Below are positions 16,879-25,481 of a stretch of 40,521 bases of DNA, one piece after another (position 1 is the stretch's first letter; each line of letters starts with the position of its first letter). The stretch is from assembly GCA_018064805.1 (NCBI GenBank), contig JAGHUN010000018.1, positions 1-40,521 of the forward strand, read 5' to 3'. Under the pieces are notes generated by a model. The model was not told the origin of the DNA. It did no database searches and saw only the letters and a list, made by a program, of their open reading frames with translations. The translations under genes were made by a program, and so were the position numbers. Origin of the DNA: Candidatus Colinaster scatohippi. GTDB lineage: Bacteria; Bacillota; Clostridia; Lachnospirales; Lachnospiraceae.

Positions 16879-17281
16879 GAAAAATCGTATTTACGCGTTT
16901 GTTCTGATATTATCTACTATTCTTTTTATTATTGGTATGGTTAAGTGTATCTTTAGTATACAGTTTACAGGTGATTTAGGCAGAATTACTAAAATATCAA
17001 AGCGTTCATCCAAGGAGATTAATGAAAGGCTTGAATATCTTGATTCATATGTTGAGAAAAATGGACCTGATGTTCTATATAATGAATTATTCTTTGGCCA
17101 TGATTATGAACCTGAATTTGATTATTATTGGGAGTTTGCTGATATTCAGGTTACAGGTGTTCGTGGAAGATTTGCAGATGATAATACCAAATATCGTCGT
17201 ATATTAGAGGATTATATTGCAAATTGTGATGACGAGATTCGTGCCGATACGGCACGTGGTTATTTGGAATTAATGGAATAG
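16868..17281 (+). CDS. Small single-pass membrane protein without zinc ribbon (trio member 3)
   Basis: A 137-residue protein: a short basic N-terminus, a membrane helix at about 8-30 and an outer helical region. LEYLDSYVEKNGPDVLYNELFFGHDYEPEFDYYWEFADI resembles the short-helix, YY-containing segment of the two preceding proteins, but the zinc ribbon is missing. It begins with TTG inside the previous gene (11-base overlap) after GGTGGAG, so it depends on coupled translation. Its stop shares a base with a GTG in frame with the GH9 gene. No function can be assigned. Confidence 0.68.
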   Translation: MANKKNRIYAFVLILSTILFIIGMVKCIFSIQFTGDLGRITKISKRSSKEINERLEYLDSYVEKNGPDVLYNELFFGHDYEPEFDYYWEFADIQVTGVRGRFADDNTKYRRILEDYIANCDDEIRADTARGYLELME

Positions 17282-17292
17282 TGAGATTTAAT

Positions 17293-19623
17293 ATGAAAAA
17301 GAACATTAAAATTATTATTAGTATATTGTTACTTTTTTCTTTGCTATTGGGCTGTGTAGGCTGTGGCAAAACAGGGGCAGAAACTGGTTTGGATAATATT
17401 GCAAAGGAGTCAGTGACAGAAACCACCTCAGCTAGTGTTGAAGCTTCTGAAACAGAGGTTGTAGAGGAAATTGCAACCGTAACTGATTCGGATGCAGAGA
17501 CTGAAGAGGAAGATATTCAGATTGTAGGTAAAAACCTATTGGATAATGGTGATTTTCATAGTGAATTATCTCGCTGGTCTTCTTATATAGCTAAAGGCGG
17601 TAATGGTGTATTTACGGCTCCCGGAGGAGAAGGTAAGGTTAAAATCAACAATTCGGGAAAAGTAAATTATGCTGTTCAGATTTACTATGATGGCTTTGCT
17701 CTAAAAAAGGGTGGAGTTTATGAATTTAAGTTTGATATATGCTCAACTATTCCAAGAAACATAGAGGCAAGAATTCAGATTAATGGTGGTGATTATCATG
17801 CATATGTTTTGAATTATTATGATATTACTCCGGATATGACAACATATTCATGTACATTTACTATGGAAGAAGGCAGTGATCCGGCTCCTAGACTTTGTAT
17901 AAATTTAGGTACTCCTAAGGATCAGGAAGTGCTTGAAGAGCATGTTGTCAGAATTGATAATGTTGCAGTTACACTTGTAGATGATTCCGGTATAGAAAAG
18001 ATACAGACAGAGGACAGAACCGTAGGTATTAATGCGAATCAGATTGGTTACCTGCCTGAAGGTTATAAAACTGCTGTTTCATCTGTTGTAAAGGCTAATG
18101 ATAGCTTCGATATAGTAGAGAAGAGTAGTGGTAAGGTAGTATATTCAGGCAATTTTGGACCTGAGACAGTGTCCCTTGCTGCAGGTGAAAAAGTATGTTT
18201 AGCTGATTTTTCTGATTTTAAAACACCGGGAACATATATAATTAAAAGTGGAGAAAGTTCATCATATGAATTTACTATTGGTGAAGATGTCTATGATGAG
18301 TTGCTGAAGAAAACATTCCTATTTTTGTATTCACAGCGATGTGGTATAGAAACAACAAAGGAACTTGCAGGTCAGTTTGCACATCCTGAGTGTCACACAG
18401 GTACTGCAGTTGTATATGGAACTAACGAGACTAAGGCTGTTCAGGGAGGATGGCATGATGCAGGTGACTATGGAAGATATGTGGTACCGGGTGCTGTAAC
18501 AGTTGCTGATTTGTTCAGAACTTATGAAGATGCGACAGAATTATGGGATTCTGATTTTGGAGATTCAATTGGTATTCCTGAAAGTGGTAATAAAATTCCT
18601 GATATTCTTGATGAGGCCAGATTTGAACTGGAGTGGATGCTTGATATGCAGGATAATAAAACCGGTGGAGTATATCATAAGATTTCATGTTACGAATTTC
18701 CCGGCTTTGTAATGCCTCAGGATGAGAAGGAACAGCTTGTTCTCTCTCCGGTATCTAATGCTGCTACAGCAGATTTTGCAGCTGTAATGGCAGATGCATC
18801 TGTAATATATAAGGAAATTGATAGCAATTTTGCAGATATTTGTTTGAAGGCTGCGCTTAAGGCGTGGTCATATCTTGAGACAAGTCCCGTAGGTGTAGGA
18901 TATAGAAATCCTGATGATATTTTGACCGGCGAATATCCTGATGCTAGAGATACGGATGAAAGATATTGGGCTGCAATTGAATTATATAAGGCAACAGGAG
19001 ATGAGAAGTATAAGAATTATTATAATGATATTATTTCAAACTATGTAATGCATGGTTATGGTTGGGCACAGATTAGTAGTTATGGTAATATGTCTTATTT
19101 GAACTCATCAATTAAAGAAGATAATTATGCATCTATTATTAAGAACGATGTAAGCAGGAAAAGTGATGAGTTATATGAGTGTGTTTTGACTGATGGATAT
19201 ATGTGTGCTTTAGGTAAGGATTTTAGCTGGGGAAGTAATATGACTGTGTGCAATGATTCAAGAATTCTTCTTGACGGTTATAATCTTACAGGCAATGACA
19301 AATATCTTAAGGCAGCTGAAGTTCAACTGACATATCTGTTGGGAGAGAATCCATTATCGTATTGCTATGTTACCGGTTTTGGTTCTGTAAGTCCTACACA
19401 TGTTCATCACAGACCTTCGATGGCAACCGGTTATGTTTTAGCTGGAATGCTTGTTGGTGGACCTAATATGAATCTTGAGGATCCGTATGCGAAGGCAGTT
19501 TTATATGGATTGCCGGGAGCAAAGTGCTATGTAGATAATGAGCAGAGCTTCTCAACTAATGAAGTAACTATTTATTGGAATTCACCGATGATATATCTGT
19601 TAAGCTATTATATTAACAGATAA
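17293..19623 (+). CDS. GH9 cellulase lipoprotein with N-terminal CBM
   Basis: From ATG 17293 (776 residues; a GTG at 17281 is possible but the signal peptide starts naturally at MKKNIK). A lipoprotein signal ends in lipobox LLGC with C21, anchoring the enzyme to the outer membrane face. A Ser/Thr/Glu-rich linker follows, then a CBM4/9-like beta-sandwich (about 77-230), a CelD-type Ig-like domain (about 242-330) and the GH9 barrel (about 335-775). Catalytic aspartates are D389 and D392 in GGWHDAGDYGRY; H706-R707 lie in HHRPS; the general acid is E757 in NEVTIYWNS. All are intact. It should cut cellulose or mixed-linkage beta-glucan at the cell surface. Confidence 0.93.
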   Translation: MKKNIKIIISILLLFSLLLGCVGCGKTGAETGLDNIAKESVTETTSASVEASETEVVEEIATVTDSDAETEEEDIQIVGKNLLDNGDFHSELSRWSSYIAKGGNGVFTAPGGEGKVKINNSGKVNYAVQIYYDGFALKKGGVYEFKFDICSTIPRNIEARIQINGGDYHAYVLNYYDITPDMTTYSCTFTMEEGSDPAPRLCINLGTPKDQEVLEEHVVRIDNVAVTLVDDSGIEKIQTEDRTVGINANQIGYLPEGYKTAVSSVVKANDSFDIVEKSSGKVVYSGNFGPETVSLAAGEKVCLADFSDFKTPGTYIIKSGESSSYEFTIGEDVYDELLKKTFLFLYSQRCGIETTKELAGQFAHPECHTGTAVVYGTNETKAVQGGWHDAGDYGRYVVPGAVTVADLFRTYEDATELWDSDFGDSIGIPESGNKIPDILDEARFELEWMLDMQDNKTGGVYHKISCYEFPGFVMPQDEKEQLVLSPVSNAATADFAAVMADASVIYKEIDSNFADICLKAALKAWSYLETSPVGVGYRNPDDILTGEYPDARDTDERYWAAIELYKATGDEKYKNYYNDIISNYVMHGYGWAQISSYGNMSYLNSSIKEDNYASIIKNDVSRKSDELYECVLTDGYMCALGKDFSWGSNMTVCNDSRILLDGYNLTGNDKYLKAAEVQLTYLLGENPLSYCYVTGFGSVSPTHVHHRPSMATGYVLAGMLVGGPNMNLEDPYAKAVLYGLPGAKCYVDNEQSFSTNEVTIYWNSPMIYLLSYYINR

Positions 19624-19641
19624 GTGAGCGAGGTTATAAGA

Positions 19642-20595
19642 ATGGCTACAAAATATGAAAAACATGGTGCATTACATGTTGATGCTAAGGGAAAACTTGT
19701 TGATCACAATAATGAGATAGTGACCATGCATGGAATGTCCACACATGGACTTAGCTGGTATCCGGAATATGTTAACAGAGATTTCTTCGAGTTTATGAAG
19801 AAGGAATGGCACATTGATGTAATAAGGCTTGCTATGTATACTGCTGAGGAAGACGGCTATTGTGTGGGAGATGAAGCAAATAAAAAGAAACTTTTGGAAG
19901 TAATTGACAGAGGTGTCAGATTTGCAACTGAACTTGGCCTTTATGTAATAATAGACTGGCATATTCTTGCTGATAGTAATCCACTAATGAATAAGGATGA
20001 AGCCTTATTATTTTGGAATTATATTTCGAAGAAGTATGCCTCGTACGGAAATATTTTATATGAAATTTGTAACGAACCCAATGTTGATTGTTGCTGGGCA
20101 GATATTAAGGCTTATGCAGAAGAGGTTATCCCTGTTATAAGAAAGAATGATCCATATGCGGTAATTCTTGTGGGAACACCTGTATGGAGTCAGCGGGTTG
20201 ATGAGGCTATGGCAGATCCTATTAAAATTGATAAGAATCTGATGTATGTCCTTCATTTTTATGCTAATACTCATAAGGACGAATTGAGAAGTGTATTTAA
20301 AAATGCTGCTGATAAGCGATTGCCATTATTTGTTACAGAGTTTGGTACGTGTAGTGCTGACGGTGCGGGGGCTCATAATTCAGAGGAAGCTGATAAATGG
20401 GTTTCTTTAATGGACGAATATGATACGAGTTATTGTATGTGGAATATATCTAATAGGGATGAGACGAGTGCATCATTTGTTCCTACTTGTGAAAAATATA
20501 CAAATGGTTTTATAGAAGATGATTTGCGTGAGCCAATGAAATGGTATGTTGGCGTTTTGGATGCTCATAAGATGACTCAAAAGGAGAAGTTATGA
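19642..20595 (+). CDS. GH5 endoglucanase-like enzyme without signal peptide
   Basis: From ATG 19642 (317 residues; GAGG upstream; a GTG at 19624 would add six residues). A GH5 barrel resembling subfamily 2 cellulases: HGMSTHGLSWYPEY near the N-terminus, IRLAMY, IIDWH, acid/base E145 in YEICNEPN, HFYANTH and nucleophile E233 in VTEFGTC. There is no signal peptide, membrane segment or carbohydrate-binding module with either start, so it probably acts in the cytoplasm on imported cello-oligosaccharides or beta-glucan fragments. It follows the GH9 gene directly and overlaps the next gene by 4 bases (ATGA). Confidence 0.92.
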   Translation: MATKYEKHGALHVDAKGKLVDHNNEIVTMHGMSTHGLSWYPEYVNRDFFEFMKKEWHIDVIRLAMYTAEEDGYCVGDEANKKKLLEVIDRGVRFATELGLYVIIDWHILADSNPLMNKDEALLFWNYISKKYASYGNILYEICNEPNVDCCWADIKAYAEEVIPVIRKNDPYAVILVGTPVWSQRVDEAMADPIKIDKNLMYVLHFYANTHKDELRSVFKNAADKRLPLFVTEFGTCSADGAGAHNSEEADKWVSLMDEYDTSYCMWNISNRDETSASFVPTCEKYTNGFIEDDLREPMKWYVGVLDAHKMTQKEKL

Positions 20596-20882
20596 TTGAT
20601 CCTAATACAGTGTCGCTGAATTTTATAAAAAAAGAAATATTTACCGGTTCAGATTCAGGAATGAGATATCGTCTTGAAAGCATAGGTGATGAAATGCTGG
20701 TCTGGGCTTGGCCGGAACCATATAATTTTTTGAAAACTGATGAAGCACTGAAGGTTAGCGAAACTTTCCCAATGACGATTGAAGGGCGAGATGAGGCGGT
20801 GGAATGGCTGAATAATCAGAGACAGGTTAGAAGCCAGTTATGGGATAGTGTAGCCGGTAAACCTCTTGGTAGTATAATGTAG
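20592..20882 (+). CDS. Small hypothetical protein coupled to GH5
   Basis: A 96-residue soluble protein that starts within the GH5 stop (ATGA) with AAGGAG upstream. The sequence has a compact, conserved feel: IDPNTVSLNF, FTGSDSGMRYRLE, VWAWPEPYNFLKT and GRDEAVEWLNNQ. I have an impression of similar small proteins in Lachnospiraceae but cannot name a family or a function. No catalytic motif, Cys pair or membrane segment is seen. It closes the run that starts at the MATE gene and is followed by a terminator. Confidence 0.75.
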   Translation: MIDPNTVSLNFIKKEIFTGSDSGMRYRLESIGDEMLVWAWPEPYNFLKTDEALKVSETFPMTIEGRDEAVEWLNNQRQVRSQLWDSVAGKPLGSIM

Positions 20883-20899
20883 AAAAATATATAGAATTT

Positions 20900-20951
20900 A
20901 AAAGTCCGACGGAAAATGACTATAGAAATTTGTCATTTTACTGTCGGACTT
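20900..20951. terminator. Bidirectional terminator between convergent genes
   Basis: A long imperfect hairpin: AAAGTCCGAC (20901-20910) pairs with GTCGGACTTT (20943-20952 region), and inside it AAAATGAC pairs with GTCATTTT. It has an A-rich left flank and a T tract at right, so it can serve both the rightward operon and the leftward gene at 20969. Confidence 0.88.
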
Positions 20952-20968
20952 TTTTGATATTAATGATG

Positions 20969-23900
20969 CTATTTCATTTTCTTAAATGCTGTCGAAAGCA
21001 TAAGTTTAATTCGGTTAAGCTGATTAACCTCGCTAGCACCCGGATCATAATCAATTGCAACAATATTTGCCTCCGGATGTGTTCTTCTTAGTTCCTTGAT
21101 GACTCCTTTTCCGACGATATGATTCGGAAGACATCCAAACGGCTGGCAACAAACTATGTTTCCTGCCCCGGAATGAATTAATTCAACCATTTCGCCTACA
21201 AGGAACCAACCTTCTCCGGTCTGATTACCAATAGACACATATTCTTCAGCAAAATGAACAAGGTCAATTATGTTACAGAACGGCTCAAAGTGTTTGCTGG
21301 CCTTGAGTGCCTTGTTAGCCGGAGCCTGAAGGAATCTTAAGAATTTAATTCCTAAATTACTTACGATAGCAGACTTCTTGGAGGTGCCGAGATGCTCTGC
21401 CTTGTATATCTGATTGTAGAAACAGTAGTGCATAAAGCCTATGAGTTCGGGACAAACAGCCTCAGCACCCTCGGATTCAAGAAGCTCAACCAGGTGATTG
21501 TTACCGGTTGGAGAGTACTTTACAAGTATTTCGCCTACAATACCTACGCGCGGTTTACGTATATCCTCTTTTATAGGGATTGAATCGAAATCAGCAACCA
21601 TTTCTTTGCAGAGTCGCTTGAATGTTGTATAGGACGGATAGCCCTTTGATACAAAGTCAACGCACTTTTTTACCCATTTTGAATGTATTTCATTTACTGA
21701 TCCTTCGTTTAATTCATATGGTCTCATACGATAAACTGTTTTCTGAAGGATATCACCAAGAACGGCTCCGTATGCAGCCCTCGTTATTAAAGGTAAATCA
21801 ATTTTGAAACCTGGGTTGGTTTCAATTCCACCAAGATTAAGAGAGATAACAGGGATATAATCCATATCAGCTTTCTTAAGTGCACGACGGATGAAACCGA
21901 TGTAATTGGTAGCTCTGCATCCACCACCGGTCTGTGTAATAAGTACAGCGGTCCTGTTCAGGTCATATTTACCTGAGTGAAGAGCATCCATAATCTGGCC
22001 TACAACAATTAGTGAAGGATAGCAGGCATCATTATTAACATATTTGAGACCCATATCAATAGAGGCCTTATTGCTGTTATTAAGTATCTCAAGTGTGTAA
22101 CCAGAGGCTGCCAATGCAGGTCCGAATATATCAAAATGTATAGGCGACATCTGAGGTATAAGTATTGTATAGTTTTTCTTCATATCCTCAGTGAAGACCA
22201 CTCTTTGGTTAGCAGAAGAGCGAACTGTTCTTTGGCCACCTCGTTTTTCCTTGACTGCAAGCGCTGAAATAAGTGAACGAACACGAATCCTTGCGGCACC
22301 AAGGTTATTAACTTCATCAATCTTTAAACAGGTATATATTTTGTCCGAACCGGATAATATATCATTAACCTGATCTGTTGTAACTGCATCAAGACCACAA
22401 CCGAAAGAATTGAGCTGAATCATATCTAGATTGTCTGTTGTTTTAACATAACTTGCCGCAGCATAAAGTCTTGAATGATACATCCACTGATCCATAACTA
22501 ATAATGGCCTTTCAGGATTAGCAAGATGAGATATTGAATCTTCTGTTAATACTGCAAATCCATATGAAGTAATTAATTCAGGAATACCATGATTGATTTC
22601 TGGGTCGAGATGATAAGGCCTTCCTGCGAGAACTATACCTTTTTTATTATTTGATTTAAGGTATTCTATAGTTTCTTCACCTTTTCTTTTGATATCCTCT
22701 CTTGAAGCAGCCTGTTCAGCCCATGCTGCATGAACAGCAGCAACCACTTCATTAGAAGGAATTTCTTTGAATTCTTTAACAAGTGCCTGAATAATTGTGT
22801 CTTCAGATGTAAATGCAAGGAATGGATTACGAAGCTTTGCTTCACCTCTGCCGATTTCCTCAACATTATTTTTAATATTTTCAGAATATGATGTTACAAT
22901 TGGGCAATTGTAATGATTGCCGGCATCTTTAAATTCTTCGCGCTCATAGAAGAGAGAAGGATAGAATATGAAATCAACCCCTTGTTTGATGAGCCACATA
23001 ACATGTCCGTGAGCAATTTTGGCAGGATAACATTCTGATTCACTTGGAATTGATTCTATACCCATCTCATAAATCTTATGTGTGGAGCTTGGAGAAATAA
23101 CAACGCGATATCCAAGCTTTGTAAAGAAAGTAAACCAGAAAGGATAATTCTCGTACATATTGAGCACTCTTGGAAGACCTACTGTGCCACGGGGAGCATT
23201 TGAGATTTCCAATGGTTCATAAGAGAATAATCGGTCGAGCTTGTATGCAAAAAGGTTAGGAACATCATTGCTTGTTTTAGCTTTTCCTAATCCACGTTCA
23301 CATCTGTTGCCTGAAATATACTGTCTGCCTCCTGTAAATCGATTTATGGTAAGACGACAGTTGTTGGTACATCCCTTACACTTTGCCATACTTGTTTCAA
23401 ATACAAGATTGTTAATCTGGTTAAGTGTAAGCATAGAGGTCTCATAGCCCTCTTCATAATTCTCACGAGCAATAAGCGCAGCACCAAATGCACCCATAAT
23501 GCCGGCTATATCCGGACGAATTGCCTGACAATTTGCTATCTTTTCGAAAGCTCTAAGAACGGCATCGTTATAAAAAGTACCACCTTGTACTACTATATTT
23601 TTACCAAGCTCGGAGGCATCTGATACCTTAATTACTTTAAATAAGGCATTTTTAATAACGGAATATGCAAGTCCTGATGATATGTCAGCAACTGTAGCCC
23701 CTTCTTTTTGGGCCTGTTTTACCTTACTGTTCATGAAAACGGTACAACGAGTTCCGAGGTCAATCGGATGAGGAGCAAATAATGCTTCTTTAGCAAAGTT
23801 TTGCACACTAAGATTAAGACTTGTTGCAAAAGTTTCGATGAATGAGCCACATCCGGAAGAGCAGGCTTCATTTAGCTGAACAGAATCAACACATTTGTTT

Positions 23901-25192
23901 TTTATCTTAATGCATTTCATGTCCTGACCGCCAATGTCAAGGATACAATCCACTTCAGGATTGAAGAAAGCGGCAGCATAGTAATGTGCAACTGTTTCAA
24001 CTTCGCCATCATCAAGAAGAAAAGCAGCTTTCATAAGTGCTTCACCATAACCGGTAGAGCATGAGCGAACTATTCTGGCGCCATTAGGTAGTTTGGCATA
24101 GATGTCCTTGATTGCATCAATTGCTGTCTGAAGTGGACTACCGTTATTATTGCTATAGAAAGAATGAAGTAATTTACCTTCTTCGGATACAAGTGCGATT
24201 TTTGTTGTTGTTGAGCCGGCATCTATACCAAGGTAACAGTTGCCGGTATATGATGACAAATCAGCTGTTTCAACATGCGCCTTTGCATGTCGTGATGAAA
24301 ATGCATCATATACTTCTTCGTTTTCAAAAAGGGGCTCCATACGTTCAACTTCAAATTCCATTTTGATTCCACCTTCAAGTCGTGAAATCATATCTTCAAC
24401 AGATAAAGAAATTTCATCTTTGGCATTTAGTGCAGAACCCATGGCTGCAAAAAGATGTGAATTATCAAGCTCAATTGTATGCTCATCATCAAGCTTTAAT
24501 GTACGTATAAAGGCAAGTTTCAGCTCAGAAAGGAAATGAAGAGGACCACCCAGGAAGGCTACATGACCTCTGATTGGTTTACCACATGCAAGACCTGAAA
24601 TTGTCTGGTTAACAACAGCCTGGAAAATGGAAGCAGATAAGTCCTCCTTTGTAGCGCCATCGTTAATAAGTGGCTGAATGTCAGTCTTTGCAAAAACACC
24701 GCATCTTGCAGCAATTGTATATAAAGAATTGTAATTTTTAGCATACTCATTAAGACCGGTTGCATCTGTCTGAAGAAGAGTTGCCATCTGGTCTATAAAG
24801 GAACCTGTTCCACCGGCACAGATACCATTCATACGCTGTTCAACATTTCCGTTCTCGAAATATATTATTTTAGCATCCTCACCGCCCAGCTCAATCGCTA
24901 CATCGGTCTGAGGTGCAAAATGCTCCAGTGAAGTTGATACAGCAATTACTTCCTGTGTAAATGGAACTTCAAGATGATTAGCCAAAGTAAGTCCGCCTGA
25001 ACCGGTAATCATTGGGTGAACTGTAATATTGCCGAGTTGGTTGTCAGCTTTTTTAAGGAGCGTTGTCAGCGTTCCCTGTATATCAGCAAAATGCCTCTCA
25101 TAATCAGAGAAAAGCAGTGTGCTGTCATTTTCAAGAATAGCAATTTTTACTGTTGTGGAACCGATATCAATTCCAAGTGTATATCTAGACAT
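20969..25192 (-). CDS. Giant 2-hydroxyacyl-CoA dehydratase activase-like protein
   Basis: 1407 residues. Two BadF/BadG/BcrA/BcrD-type ASKHA ATPase domains are fused: first at about 4-258 (GIDIGSTT, ELGGEDAK), second at about 319-577 (GIDAGSTTTK, DIGGQDMK). Each keeps both Cys that in HgdC-type activators hold a bridging [4Fe-4S] cluster (C125/C164 and C444/C483). A four-Cys patch follows (C605, C608, C612, C631). The C-terminal half has a DUF2229-like region and an HgdB-like region (about 1040-1390). Activators drive ATP-dependent electron transfer to a dehydratase; here reductase and acceptor seem to be on one chain. No dehydratase subunit is nearby and the substrate is unknown. GGAGGAAAT precedes the ATG. 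Confidence 0.9.
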   Translation of the reverse strand: MSRYTLGIDIGSTTVKIAILENDSTLLFSDYERHFADIQGTLTTLLKKADNQLGNITVHPMITGSGGLTLANHLEVPFTQEVIAVSTSLEHFAPQTDVAIELGGEDAKIIYFENGNVEQRMNGICAGGTGSFIDQMATLLQTDATGLNEYAKNYNSLYTIAARCGVFAKTDIQPLINDGATKEDLSASIFQAVVNQTISGLACGKPIRGHVAFLGGPLHFLSELKLAFIRTLKLDDEHTIELDNSHLFAAMGSALNAKDEISLSVEDMISRLEGGIKMEFEVERMEPLFENEEVYDAFSSRHAKAHVETADLSSYTGNCYLGIDAGSTTTKIALVSEEGKLLHSFYSNNNGSPLQTAIDAIKDIYAKLPNGARIVRSCSTGYGEALMKAAFLLDDGEVETVAHYYAAAFFNPEVDCILDIGGQDMKCIKIKNKCVDSVQLNEACSSGCGSFIETFATSLNLSVQNFAKEALFAPHPIDLGTRCTVFMNSKVKQAQKEGATVADISSGLAYSVIKNALFKVIKVSDASELGKNIVVQGGTFYNDAVLRAFEKIANCQAIRPDIAGIMGAFGAALIARENYEEGYETSMLTLNQINNLVFETSMAKCKGCTNNCRLTINRFTGGRQYISGNRCERGLGKAKTSNDVPNLFAYKLDRLFSYEPLEISNAPRGTVGLPRVLNMYENYPFWFTFFTKLGYRVVISPSSTHKIYEMGIESIPSESECYPAKIAHGHVMWLIKQGVDFIFYPSLFYEREEFKDAGNHYNCPIVTSYSENIKNNVEEIGRGEAKLRNPFLAFTSEDTIIQALVKEFKEIPSNEVVAAVHAAWAEQAASREDIKRKGEETIEYLKSNNKKGIVLAGRPYHLDPEINHGIPELITSYGFAVLTEDSISHLANPERPLLVMDQWMYHSRLYAAASYVKTTDNLDMIQLNSFGCGLDAVTTDQVNDILSGSDKIYTCLKIDEVNNLGAARIRVRSLISALAVKEKRGGQRTVRSSANQRVVFTEDMKKNYTILIPQMSPIHFDIFGPALAASGYTLEILNNSNKASIDMGLKYVNNDACYPSLIVVGQIMDALHSGKYDLNRTAVLITQTGGGCRATNYIGFIRRALKKADMDYIPVISLNLGGIETNPGFKIDLPLITRAAYGAVLGDILQKTVYRMRPYELNEGSVNEIHSKWVKKCVDFVSKGYPSYTTFKRLCKEMVADFDSIPIKEDIRKPRVGIVGEILVKYSPTGNNHLVELLESEGAEAVCPELIGFMHYCFYNQIYKAEHLGTSKKSAIVSNLGIKFLRFLQAPANKALKASKHFEPFCNIIDLVHFAEEYVSIGNQTGEGWFLVGEMVELIHSGAGNIVCCQPFGCLPNHIVGKGVIKELRRTHPEANIVAIDYDPGASEVNQLNRIKLMLSTAFKKMK

Positions 25193-25481
25193 ATTTCCTC
25201 CTGCAAAAGATAGTAAAAATTATCCTTGCTAAAATTACATATTAATAAGAAATAACTATACCCAATCCAAACCATTTTATAAAAAAGAGATATAAAAATC
25301 AAGTTAAACAAACTCCCAAAGCTTAACTTTATAAAAGTTTAATAAAACGGATATTTGTGATATTCTATAATCTGTGTGTGGTTATAAATTTTTAATTAGG
25401 TAATGACCATAACGTGTGGTAAAATGAAATATAAATTAATATGTCGGTTGCACATAAATAGAATGAAATCTGGTGAGAAGA
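25193..25481. other. Divergent intergenic region
   Basis: Very AT-rich spacer of 289 bases between divergent genes. It holds a TATAAT (25366-25371) without a good -35, a TAAAAT (25420-25425), and a short dyad AACTTT/AAAGTT near 25325-25340. No convincing promoter pair, RNA gene or small frame is seen. Confidence 0.4.

Noticed and set aside
24240-24539. Plus-strand frame of 99 codons within the giant activase gene
   Set aside because: It is an antisense shadow of the second ATPase region without ribosome site or family similarity.
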